This document shows, one piece after another, positions 1-5,724 of a stretch of 7,451 nt of DNA. Positions within the stretch are counted from its first letter, which is position 1. Each line of letters starts with the position of its first letter. The notes under the pieces were generated by a model. That model worked only from the letters and a program-made list of their open reading frames with translations. It was not told the DNA's origin and ran no database searches. The DNA is taken from assembly GCA_964555675.1 (NCBI GenBank), contig CAZKTU010000290.1, positions 1 through 7,451 on the forward strand. The letters are read 5' to 3'. Position numbers and translations under genes: made by a program. Source of the DNA: CAIWXH01 sp964555675 (lineage in GTDB: Bacteria > Chloroflexota > Chloroflexia > Chloroflexales > Chloroflexaceae).

Positions 1-656
1 CCGAGGGCGGCCACGGCCACAGCGAGGAGGAGCACGGCCACAGCGAGGAGCCGGTCGCGAGCGGCACCCCTGAGGCCGAAGAGGAGCACGGCCACGGCGA
101 GGAGGAGCACGGCCACGGCGAGTATGACCCCCACATCTGGCACGACCCGAACAACGCAATGGCCATGGTCGAGGCGATCCGTGACGCTCTCGCCGCCGCC
201 GACCCGGCCAACGCCGCGACCTACGAGGCCAACGCCGCGGCCTACCTCGCCGAGCTGGAGGCGCTAGACGCCTTTGTGGAGGAGCAGGTGGCGACGCTGC
301 CCGCGGAGCGCCGCAAGCTGGTGACCAGCCACGACACCTTCGGCTACTTCGCCGAGCACTACGGCTTCGAGATTGTCGGCACGGCCCTGGGCTCGCTCTC
401 GACCGAGGTGGCCGACCCCTCGGCCGGCGAGATCGCCGAGCTGGTCGAGCAGATCCGCGCCTCGGGCGTGCCCGCCATCTTCGCTGAGAACGTCAGCAAC
501 CCGGCCCTGATGGAGACGATCGCCCGCGAGGCCGGCGTCATCCTTGCCCCTACCCTCTTCACCGACGCTTTGGGCGAGCCGGGCAGCGCGGGTGCGACCT
601 ACCTCGAGATGGTGCGCTTCAACGTCACGACCATCGTGGAGGCGCTGGCGGCCTAG
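1..656 (+). CDS. Metal ABC transporter substrate-binding protein (ZnuA/TroA family), 5'-truncated
   Basis: This is the C-terminal 217 residues of a periplasmic or lipoprotein metal-binding receptor (cluster A-I, ZnuA/TroA/PsaA family) that delivers Zn2+ or Mn2+ to the ATPase-permease pair encoded next. The reading frame is open from position 3 to the TAG at 654-656; the signal peptide and first metal ligand lie outside the window. It opens with a His/Glu-rich loop (3-122) of repeated EEHGHSE and EEHGHGE units. The conserved DPHIWHDP box follows at about 126-149, then TSHDTFGYF with a probable His ligand, FAENVSNPAL, and the late FTDALGEPGSAGATYLEM segment, whose Asp is usually the last ligand. 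The His-rich loop is typical of zinc receptors and favours Zn over Mn, but specificity cannot be fixed by sequence alone. The next gene starts 20 bases downstream, so co-transcription is likely. Confidence 0.93.
   Translation, partial: EGGHGHSEEEHGHSEEPVASGTPEAEEEHGHGEEEHGHGEYDPHIWHDPNNAMAMVEAIRDALAAADPANAATYEANAAAYLAELEALDAFVEEQVATLPAERRKLVTSHDTFGYFAEHYGFEIVGTALGSLSTEVADPSAGEIAELVEQIRASGVPAIFAENVSNPALMETIAREAGVILAPTLFTDALGEPGSAGATYLEMVRFNVTTIVEALAA
3..122 (+). repeat. In-frame His/Glu-rich repeats within the binding-protein gene
   Basis: Near-identical units built on GAGGAGCACGGCCAC followed by AGCGAG or GGCGAG recur at about 27-47, 81-101 and 102-122, with a diverged copy at 3-23. They encode EEHGHSE or EEHGHGE, separated by one non-repetitive spacer (PVASGTPEA). 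The unit is seven codons (21 bp), so copy number can change without a frameshift. Such loops in ZnuA-type proteins bind extra metal and may act as a chaperone or sensor segment. The repeat encodes protein and is not a CRISPR array. Confidence 0.85.
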
Positions 657-676
657 GCCGCAATAGCGAACCGCTT

Positions 677-1438
677 ATGCACCTCCCCTACAGCGGCCGC
701 CGCCACGCCGACGCCCTGCCGGGCGCCCAGGCCCTCGTCCTCGACGGGCTGAGCGTGGGCTACCCCGGCGCACCTGAGCTCGCGCTGCACGCCGTGAGCC
801 TCACGGTGGGGAGCGGCGTGCGCGCGGCTCTGGTGGGTGCGAACGGCTCGGGCAAATCCAGTCTGCTGAAGGCGGTGGCAGGGCTGCTGCGGGCCCAGGC
901 CGGCACGATCCGCGTTTATGGGCAGCCAGTGGGTGCGTGTCACCACCGGGTCGCCTACCTGCCGCAGCGCGGCGAGGTCGACTGGCGCTTCCCCGTCACC
1001 GTGGAGCGCCTGGTCCTGGCCGGGCGCTACGTCCACCTCGGCTGGCTGCGCCGGCCAGGGGCGCACGACCGGCGGCGCGTGGCGGAGGTCCTGGAGCAGC
1101 TGGGCCTGTGTGAGCTGGCCACGAGGCAGATCAGCCAGCTTTCGGGCGGGCAGCAACAGCGCGCGCTCCTCGCTCGTGCCCTTGTGCAGGAGGCCGACCT
1201 GCTGCTGCTCGACGAGCCCCTGAGCGCTGTGGACGCCGCCAGCCGCCAGATCATCGCCCGCGTGCTCGCTGGCCTGCGCCGGCAGGGCAAGACCGCCCTG
1301 GTGGCCACCCACCATCTCGACCGGCTGGACGAAGAGTTCGACCAGGTCTTCACGCTCGACGAGGGCCTGCTGCAGCGCGCGTATCGGCCCCTGCCCGGCG
1401 AGGCTGGGGATCTCCTGCGTATGTCTAACAGTCTGTAA
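677..1438 (+). CDS. Metal ABC transporter ATP-binding protein (ZnuC/TroB-like)
   Basis: This 253-residue cytoplasmic ATPase would power metal import by the permease encoded next. All ABC signatures are visible: Walker A GANGSGKS at residues 54-61, Q-loop YLPQ with Q97, signature LSGGQQQR at 155-162, Walker B LLLLDEP at 175-181 followed by the D-loop SAVD, and the H-loop ATHH with H212. The segment QRGEVDWRFPVTVERLVLAG after the Q-loop is characteristic of the Mn/Zn/Fe subfamily. The ATG at 677 has no clear Shine-Dalgarno. The first 20 residues are poorly conserved-looking, so a slightly later start is possible, but the length is normal for the family. It follows the receptor gene by 20 bases and precedes the permease, giving receptor-ATPase-permease order. 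Confidence 0.95.
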   Translation: MHLPYSGRRHADALPGAQALVLDGLSVGYPGAPELALHAVSLTVGSGVRAALVGANGSGKSSLLKAVAGLLRAQAGTIRVYGQPVGACHHRVAYLPQRGEVDWRFPVTVERLVLAGRYVHLGWLRRPGAHDRRRVAEVLEQLGLCELATRQISQLSGGQQQRALLARALVQEADLLLLDEPLSAVDAASRQIIARVLAGLRRQGKTALVATHHLDRLDEEFDQVFTLDEGLLQRAYRPLPGEAGDLLRMSNSL

Positions 1439-1462
1439 GCCTTTGGAGAGCGCTACTCGGCG

Positions 1463-1490
1463 TTCTACGCTCTACGTTCGACGTTCTACG
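1463..1490 (+). repeat. Four tandem heptamers, consensus TTCTACG
   Basis: The units TTCTACG, CTCTACG, TTCGACG and TTCTACG lie head to tail, ending three bases before the ATG of the permease gene. Two units are identical and the other two each differ at one base. A TTG at 1443 could start translation through the repeat (adding ESATRRSTLYVRRSTL), but that extension looks unlike any ABC permease N-terminus. The repeat is therefore best read as an intergenic short tandem repeat occupying the position of the ribosome-binding site. It may affect translation of the permease or be a mobile or repetitive sequence of the genome. Confidence 0.8.
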
Positions 1491-1493
1491 CTT

Positions 1494-2321
1494 ATGATCG
1501 ACTGGCTGCTCGAACCCTTCCGCTTCGGCTTCATGCAGACCGGGCTGGCCGCCGCGGCCCTGGTCGGGGTAACCTGCGCGACGCTCGGGGCCTATGTGGT
1601 GCTGCGACGCATGGCCTTTATCGGCGACGCCCTGGCCCACACGGTGCTGCCGGGGCTGGTCGTGGCCTACCTGGCCGGCTGGAGCCTGTTTGGCGGCGCG
1701 ATCGTGGCCGGGCTGCTTACCGCCCTGGGCATCGGCTGGGTCTCGCGGCGGGGTGTGGTACGCGAGGATACCGCCATCGGTGTGCTCTTCACAGCCATGT
1801 TCGCCCTCGGCATCCTGCTGATGAGCCGGGTGCGCTCGTTCCGCGACCTCAGCCACATCCTGTTCGGCAACATCCTTGGCGTGCGCCCGGGCGACCTCTG
1901 GCTGATCGGCGCAATCGCCGCCGGGGTGCTGCTCACGCTCTGGCTGCTCCACAAGGAGCTGGAGTTGACCAGCTACGACCCGACCTACGCCGAGGTGATC
2001 GGCCTCAAAGCCGACCGGCTTCGCTTCCTGCTGCTGATCCTGCTCGCCCTCACGGTGGTGACCTGCATCCAGGTCGTCGGGGTGATCCTCACCTCGGCGC
2101 TGCTGGTGACGCCGGCGGCCGCGGCAGCACTGCTCACCACCAGACTCCCGCGCATGATGCTGCTGGCGGCCCTGATCGCTGTGGCCTCGGCCCTGGTGGG
2201 CCTGTACGCCTCCTACTATGCCGACGTCGCCTCGGGCGCGGCGATTGTGCTGGCCTGCACGGCCTGCTTCGGGATCGCCTGGGCTTTCCACGCGGTGCGG
2301 GCGCGCCGGACCTTTGCCTGA
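1494..2321 (+). CDS. Metal ABC transporter permease, ABC-3 family (ZnuB/TroC-like)
   Basis: This 275-residue inner-membrane permease would form the metal channel with the preceding ATPase. The start at ATG 1494 gives MIDWLLEPFRFGFMQTGL, the usual beginning of this family. An in-frame TTG at 1443 would add 17 residues encoded by a heptamer repeat and is rejected. The conserved LRRMAFIGDALAHTVLPG segment follows the first helix. The rest alternates long hydrophobic stretches (for example LLLILLALTVVTCIQVVGVI and AAALLTTRLPRMMLLAALIA) with short charged loops, consistent with seven to eight membrane segments. The internal GNILGVRPGDLW and the SYDPTYAEVIGL loop are also typical of ABC-3. It lies 55 bases after the ATPase gene. 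No Shine-Dalgarno is seen directly before 1494. Confidence 0.94.
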   Translation: MIDWLLEPFRFGFMQTGLAAAALVGVTCATLGAYVVLRRMAFIGDALAHTVLPGLVVAYLAGWSLFGGAIVAGLLTALGIGWVSRRGVVREDTAIGVLFTAMFALGILLMSRVRSFRDLSHILFGNILGVRPGDLWLIGAIAAGVLLTLWLLHKELELTSYDPTYAEVIGLKADRLRFLLLILLALTVVTCIQVVGVILTSALLVTPAAAAALLTTRLPRMMLLAALIAVASALVGLYASYYADVASGAAIVLACTACFGIAWAFHAVRARRTFA

Positions 2322-2333
2322 ACCAAACCCTAC

Positions 2334-2361
2334 GCGGGGACCCGGGATACCGGGTCCCCGC
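2334..2361. terminator. Perfect 12-bp inverted repeat after the permease gene, possible terminator or mRNA stabiliser
   Basis: GCGGGGACCCGG at 2334-2345 is the exact reverse complement of CCGGGTCCCCGC at 2350-2361, with a four-base GATA loop. The stem is almost all G-C and would be very stable. It begins 12 bases after the permease stop and ends before the next reading frame. No T-run follows, so it is not a canonical intrinsic terminator. It could pause transcription, protect the 3' end of the transporter mRNA, or bind a protein as a palindrome. Confidence 0.6.
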
Positions 2362-2374
2362 CCGCAGAGCAACG

Positions 2375-2428
2375 ATGAGCATCCGATCGATCACCGACTG
2401 GGCCGACCGCTGGCTGGGCGGCTTCTGA
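2375..2428 (+). pseudogene. 17-codon open frame ending in TGA, in frame with the downstream DegT-like gene
   Basis: ATG at 2375 starts MSIRSITDWADRWLGGF and stops at TGA 2426-2428. The frame is the same as that of the 2456-3577 gene, and the 27 bases between the TGA and the GTG at 2456 are open (TLGVCAGLP). The simplest reading is that 2375 is the ancestral start of the DegT-like protein and the TGA is a nonsense mutation or sequencing error. Alternatives are a short leader peptide or chance. A selenocysteine or recoded TGA is not supported by anything visible. Confidence 0.35.
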
Positions 2429-2431
2429 ACC

Positions 2432-2466
2432 CTCGGCGTTTGCGCCGGCCTCCCCGTGCGGGAGGC
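2432..2466 (+). promoter_or_regulatory. Two adjacent small hairpins; putative GTG start in the second loop
   Basis: CGGCG at 2434-2438 pairs with CGCCG at 2443-2447 around a four-base loop. Immediately after it, GCCTCCC at 2448-2454 pairs with GGGAGGC at 2460-2466 around a five-base loop. The GTG at 2456-2458, the first possible start after the in-frame TGA, lies in that second loop. No Shine-Dalgarno precedes it. The arrangement could influence initiation, but short G-C hairpins are common in DNA of this composition. Confidence 0.3.
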
Positions 2467-3577
2467 AGACTACCCCGCCAGCCCAACCCTATCCGCGCTC
2501 CTCACGCTCCCCGCGTCGCAGACACCTGTCCAGGGAAGTCTGGACGAGGCGCAGCGGGCCTGGTCGAGCGTGCTCGGCGGCGCCCCGGTGGTGTTGCTGG
2601 AAAGCGTGGCCCGCGCCCGGCAGCTGCTCCTGAGTGCGCTCGGCGTGCGGCCGGGCGAACTCGTGGGGTTGCCCGCCAACGCCACCCGCGACCTGGCCGA
2701 GGCGATCAAGCACCATCCAGCTAGACTGCGCTGGCTCGACCTCGGCCCGGAGCTCGCCCTCGTGACCGATCCGGAGCGACTCGCCAGCGTGCGCGTCGCC
2801 TGGACCGAACCGTGCGGCGGCGCGGGCGCGAGCGCGGCGCCCACCGGAGTTGCCCTGGTGGTGGACGCAAGCGACAGTCTCCCCAGCCTCGGTTCGCAGG
2901 GGACCGCGGGCGTGGCGGCCATGCTCTTCGGCCTCCAGCTCGACGGCGACCCACGCCGTGCTGGCGCCCTCGTCGTCTGTGGCGATGAGCGGCTGGCCGC
3001 CGCGCTCCAGGCGCTCGCCGGCCCGCAGAATCGCCCCGACGCCGCGCTGGCGCTCGCGCAGCTTCAGCGCCTGACAGGGCCTGATGGCCTGGCCGCGCGA
3101 CAAGCTGCGGCGCTGGCCGCGGTTCGTCAGGGACTGGAGCAGGCGGCCGGGCTGCCGCTGCTGGCGCCGGCGCCCGGCGTTCTGGCCCAGCACATCGCGG
3201 TGCGTGTGCCCGAGCCCTGCGACGCGGCGACCTTCTACGCCTATGTGCTGGGCGAGCAGACCCCGGTGCGCTGGCTGCCCGCGCTGCGCCCGCTGCACTA
3301 CGCCGCCGTGCGTGCCGACGGGGCGCCGGCAGCCGCGGCGACGGCGGGGCATCTGGCCCGCGTGTTGCTCGTGCCGGTGGGGCCGGACGACACCGCAGAG
3401 GAGATCACGCACGCCGTGCTCGGCATCACCAAGGCCGCCGACTACCTCGGGGTGCGCTGGGCGAGCGACCCCGCCCGCGCTGCCTGGTACGCCAGCCTGA
3501 TGACCGAGTGGTACGGCCCCGATCATGACGGTTACCGGCCACTGGGCCTGTCCGAGTACCTCCGCGTGCTGGAATGA
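2456..3577 (+). CDS. DegT/DnrJ/EryC1/StrS-like protein lacking the PLP lysine
   Basis: This 373-residue protein, taken from GTG 2456, has the layout of sugar aminotransferases of the DegT family (PLP fold type I). ALGVRPGELVGLPANATRDLAEAI (61-84) matches the usual ALGVGPGDEVIVP...ANAI region. GVALVVDASDSLPS (131-144) matches the PLP-contacting VIEDAAQ strand, with Asp137 kept. FGLQLDG...GALVVCGDERLAAAL matches the segment that normally holds SFHPTK before GG(A/M)VVT. HIAVRVPEP...LLVPVGPDDTAEEITHAVLGI matches the C-terminal domain. There are only two lysines (K85 and K326), neither at the Schiff-base position (about 158-170), so ordinary transamination is not expected. The codons are strongly GC-ending and the frame is long and open, which argues for constraint. 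An in-frame TGA upstream may have removed a natural N-terminus. Possible roles are a non-catalytic structural or regulatory relative, or a decaying gene. The family call is from motif memory. Confidence 0.6.
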   Translation: MREADYPASPTLSALLTLPASQTPVQGSLDEAQRAWSSVLGGAPVVLLESVARARQLLLSALGVRPGELVGLPANATRDLAEAIKHHPARLRWLDLGPELALVTDPERLASVRVAWTEPCGGAGASAAPTGVALVVDASDSLPSLGSQGTAGVAAMLFGLQLDGDPRRAGALVVCGDERLAAALQALAGPQNRPDAALALAQLQRLTGPDGLAARQAAALAAVRQGLEQAAGLPLLAPAPGVLAQHIAVRVPEPCDAATFYAYVLGEQTPVRWLPALRPLHYAAVRADGAPAAAATAGHLARVLLVPVGPDDTAEEITHAVLGITKAADYLGVRWASDPARAAWYASLMTEWYGPDHDGYRPLGLSEYLRVLE

Positions 3578-3610
3578 GCGGGCCACTGCAGGAAAGAGGG
3601 TGGCGCCGCA

Positions 3611-3659
3611 CCGTTTCACCTGATCGGCGCGGCGTTACGGTGAAGGCAGCCTGAAACGG
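3611..3659. repeat. Imperfect inverted repeat in the intergenic region
   Basis: CCGTTTCA at 3611-3618 is complementary to TGAAACGG at 3652-3659. An overlapping alternative pairing is TTCACC 3615-3620 with GGTGAA 3639-3644. It lies between the DegT-like gene and the minus-strand His-rich remnant. It could be a bidirectional hairpin between two convergent 3' ends. No T-tract is present, so a terminator role is only a suggestion. Confidence 0.25.
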
Positions 3660-3661
3660 CA

Positions 3662-3748
3662 CTACAGCACCGTGACCGGACCGTGGTCGTCGCAGTGGTC
3701 GCCGTGGGGATGGTGCAGGCGGCCGTCAATCAGGTAGTCGAAACCTGC
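3662..3748 (-). pseudogene. Remnant of a His/Asp-rich metal-binding protein (C-terminal 28 codons)
   Basis: Read on the minus strand, the frame ending in TAG at 3662-3664 encodes AGFDYLIDGRLHHPHGDHC followed by DDHGPVTVL. It carries five His and five Asp plus one Cys, a dense metal-binding pattern. The same frame is closed by TGA at 3749-3751 and TAG a few codons earlier, and no ATG or GTG lies in the open part, so this is not an intact gene. A further PAV codon run upstream (about 3764-3772) may be an older part of the same protein. From memory, DYLVDGHLHHPHGDH-like tails occur in small His-rich proteins and N-termini linked to zinc or cadmium transport; I could not check this. The nearby znu-type operon supports a metal role. 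Confidence 0.5.
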
Positions 3749-3861
3749 TCAGCATGCAAGCTACACGGCAGGCCAGCGAGGGTGAGTCACCAGTGTGAGG
3801 CAATGCTCAGCAATAAGATGTGCATGACCTCCCCACTTGCGGCATATGCTAGGATTGACCC

Positions 3862-4914
3862 ATGCGTCCGTTTGAACAGCTTACCTCACGGGGCCAAGCC
3901 GTGCGACTCCGCCGGCTTGCCGCGTCGGTGCTACCGGCGTATGAGCTCGACGGCGCGTGGCTGTCGCTCGTCAATCACGAGTTCAACACGACCTTCCGCG
4001 TCGATCAGCCCACTCCTGCTGCCGACGCGGCACCCTACATTCCGGGCCGCTACCTCCTGCGCATCCACCAGCGCGATCATCACGACCCGCGCCTGGATCG
4101 GCGGCAGGTCATCGAGTCCGAACTGGCCTGGCTTGCCGCCTTGCGCGCCGATACCACGCTGGCCGTCCCTGAGCCGGTTCGCACCCGCAGCGGTGCCGCG
4201 ACCGTGACCGCCACGAGTCCTGGGGTTGGCATGCGGGTGTGCTCGCTGCTGCGCTGGCTGGACGGGCGAATCCAGTTCGCACACGCCGGACCGCGGCACC
4301 TGTATCTGGTCGGCGCATTGATGGCCCAGCTCCACAATCACGCAGCCAGCTGGCCGCTACCCGCCGACTTCGCGCGGGTCCGCTGGGACTGGCACGCCTT
4401 TTTCGGCGACGTCGCACCCTACGCCGGCCTTGGCGTGCACCGTGCGTGGGCCGCGCTCCCGTCGGCGTACCGCCCAGTCTTCGCGCGCGTTGTTGCTCCG
4501 CTGCGCGCCGCGATGGACATGCTTGGCGAGCATTCAGCGACCTTCGGCCTGATCCACGCCGATCTGCACCTGGACAACGTCCTTTTCGCTGGCGGTGAGG
4601 CGCGCCCGATCGACTTCGATGACTGCGGCCTTGGTCACTGGCTGTACGATATCGCGGTCACGCTCTGGCTCTACCGCCAGAAGGAGAGCTGGCCAGCGTT
4701 CTACGACGCCTTCTTCCGCGGTTATGCAACGCACCGCCCCGTGCCAAACGAGCAGCTCCAGTTCCTTGATCTGTTTATCGCCGCGCGTGAGACGGTGCTC
4801 GCCTTGTGGGTTGCCGCCACAGCGGAGGTCAATCCGGGCTTGGGCGTGGTTCTGGAGGAGGAGTTGGCTCCCAACGCGCAAGCCGTCGCGCAGCTCCTCC
4901 CCGAGATGGCCTAA
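3862..4914 (+). CDS. APH-family phosphotransferase (aminoglycoside/homoserine/choline-kinase fold)
   Basis: This 350-residue soluble kinase-like protein should transfer phosphate from ATP to a small-molecule or peptide hydroxyl group. The N-lobe shows YLLRIHQRDHHDPRLDRR (about 56-73), where LRIH holds the usual beta-3 basic position, followed by VIESELAWLAAL, the helix that supplies the conserved Glu. The catalytic loop HADLHLDN is at 232-239, with D234 as base and N239. The metal-binding IDFDDCG is at 250-256, with D251, followed by GHWLYDIAVTLW as usual in this group. All key residues are present, so it is probably active. The substrate is unknown: homoserine-kinase-II or SrkA-like and antibiotic-modifying relatives share this layout. 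The start ATG 3862 has AGGA at 3851-3854, a good spacing. It is separated from both neighbours by non-coding DNA and looks monocistronic. Confidence 0.88.
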   Translation: MRPFEQLTSRGQAVRLRRLAASVLPAYELDGAWLSLVNHEFNTTFRVDQPTPAADAAPYIPGRYLLRIHQRDHHDPRLDRRQVIESELAWLAALRADTTLAVPEPVRTRSGAATVTATSPGVGMRVCSLLRWLDGRIQFAHAGPRHLYLVGALMAQLHNHAASWPLPADFARVRWDWHAFFGDVAPYAGLGVHRAWAALPSAYRPVFARVVAPLRAAMDMLGEHSATFGLIHADLHLDNVLFAGGEARPIDFDDCGLGHWLYDIAVTLWLYRQKESWPAFYDAFFRGYATHRPVPNEQLQFLDLFIAARETVLALWVAATAEVNPGLGVVLEEELAPNAQAVAQLLPEMA

Positions 4915-5004
4915 CAGGTCAACGAGACGAGCAGAGCTGAAACTATCGGGTCGTTCCCACAGCGGTCAAGGGTCGGTAGTGGGTGGTTTGCCCGGCTAGA
5001 AGGC

Positions 5005-5033
5005 TTGACTCAGAGGTCGCGTCGTGCCATAAT
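5005..5033 (+). promoter_or_regulatory. Sigma70-type promoter of the TetR cassette
   Basis: TTGACT at 5005-5010 and CATAAT at 5028-5033 are each one base from the -35 and -10 consensus and are separated by exactly 17 bases. Transcription would start at about 5040, inside the palindrome that follows. The surrounding DNA is unusually A/T-rich for the window. It points into the TetR gene at 5070. Confidence 0.75.
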
Positions 5034-5034
5034 A

Positions 5035-5052
5035 AAATCGAACGATCGATTT
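5035..5052. promoter_or_regulatory. 18-bp palindromic operator, probable TetR autoregulatory site
   Basis: AAATCGA (5035-5041) and TCGATTT (5046-5052) are perfect inverted arms around a four-base spacer ACGA. The site begins one base after the -10 hexamer and covers the predicted transcription start. A repressor bound there would block the promoter directly. Its position just upstream of a TetR-family gene makes autorepression the natural reading, with induction when the regulator binds its ligand. Confidence 0.7.
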
Positions 5053-5069
5053 AAATAGGAATACCCCCC

Positions 5070-5675
5070 ATGCCCAAGGTGACTGAAGCCTACAGCGCCG
5101 CCCGCCGGCAGCAGATCATCGACGCCGCCTACCGCTGCTTCGCGCGCAAGGGCTTCCACCAGACAAGCATGCGCGACATTTACGAGGAGGCGAAGCTTAG
5201 CCCCGGCGCGGTCTACCACTACTTCCCCGGCAAAGACGCCATCATCCAGGCCAGCTTCGAGTTCGACTACGACCGCAGCCTGACCCTATTCGCCAGCGCC
5301 GCCGCAAGCGACGACCCACTCAAGGCATTGCACGAGCTGCTCGCCTTCTTTTTCCACGGCCTCGACGGTGCGGCAGAGCTCGGCGCAGGGCGGGTGAATG
5401 TGCAGGGCTGGGGCGAGGCGCTCGTGAACCCGCCGCTGCGCGAGACGCTCCAGCGCGTGATGATGCAGTACCTTGAAGCCCTGACCCAGATTGTCCGCCG
5501 AGCCCAGGCCGTGGGGCAGTTTGACCCATCGCTCGACCCGCAGACCTTCGGGCGCATCCTGCTCTCGCTCTACTACGGGCTGGAGCTCCAGAAAGCCCTC
5601 GACCCCGCGGTCGAGGTCGCCGCCTATGCCGCAGCCGTCGCTGCGCTGCTTGACGCAGCGACTCTTCGGCGCTGA
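5070..5675 (+). CDS. TetR/AcrR-family transcriptional regulator
   Basis: This 201-residue dimeric DNA-binding repressor has the standard N-terminal domain: ARRQQIIDAAYRCFARKGFH (11-30), then TSMRDIYEEAKLSPGAVYHYFPGKDAII (32-59). This gives a helix-turn-helix at about 33-52 with the recognition helix SPGAVYHYF. The remaining 140 residues are the helical ligand-binding and dimerisation domain, which is too divergent to name an inducer. ATG 5070 is preceded by AGGAA at 5057-5061, eight bases away. A strong promoter overlapped by a palindrome lies immediately upstream. The gene ends 49 bases before the DinB-hydrolase fusion gene, and no promoter or terminator is visible between them. It probably controls itself and that gene as one transcript. 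The natural ligand may be the one bound by the downstream protein. Confidence 0.93.
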   Translation: MPKVTEAYSAARRQQIIDAAYRCFARKGFHQTSMRDIYEEAKLSPGAVYHYFPGKDAIIQASFEFDYDRSLTLFASAAASDDPLKALHELLAFFFHGLDGAAELGAGRVNVQGWGEALVNPPLRETLQRVMMQYLEALTQIVRRAQAVGQFDPSLDPQTFGRILLSLYYGLELQKALDPAVEVAAYAAAVAALLDAATLRR

Positions 5676-5710
5676 TCGATCGCCGTACTCAAGCCATTGT
5701 GGGCATGCCG

Positions 5711-5720
5711 AAAGGGGTGG
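5711..5720 (+). promoter_or_regulatory. Ribosome-binding site fixing the start of the fusion gene
   Basis: AAAGGGGTGG ends four bases before ATG 5725 and is the strongest purine-rich Shine-Dalgarno-like tract in the window. The frame is open further upstream to about 5491, but that part overlaps the TetR gene and reads as arginine- and serine-rich nonsense. The ribosome-binding site therefore decides the start at 5725. Confidence 0.7.
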
Positions 5721-5724
5721 ACTA

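Noticed and set aside
3..122. CRISPR-like direct repeats
   Set aside because: The units are in-frame codons for a His/Glu loop, spacing is irregular, and there are no unique spacers.
1425..2372. Long open frame on the minus strand opposite the permease (315 codons)
   Set aside because: It is Gln/His/Gly/Arg-rich with no domain pattern and lies fully antisense to a clear ABC-3 permease. It is a typical shadow frame in GC-rich DNA.
2426..2428. TGA read as selenocysteine
   Set aside because: The twin hairpins downstream are short and do not form a convincing SECIS element, and the family has no known Sec at its N-terminus.
2489..3619. Minus-strand frame of 376 codons opposite the DegT-like gene
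   Set aside because: It is slightly longer than the plus-strand gene, so it was weighed carefully. Its composition is Arg/Gly/His/Gln-rich without motifs, while the plus frame shows aminotransferase-family segments in the right order.
3822..3850. Possible promoter for the phosphotransferase gene (TATGCT at 3845-3850)
   Set aside because: A -10-like hexamer exists, but no acceptable -35 sits at 16-18 bases. It would also leave only about five bases of leader, inconsistent with the AGGA ribosome-binding site.
3683..4207. Plus-strand frame crossing the intergenic region into the phosphotransferase gene
   Set aside because: It is in a different frame from the kinase motifs, and its sequence has no domain character.
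5491..5724. Upstream extension of the fusion protein to about 5491
   Set aside because: It overlaps the TetR coding region in another frame, encodes Ser/Arg/Pro-rich sequence, and a strong ribosome-binding site precedes ATG 5725.
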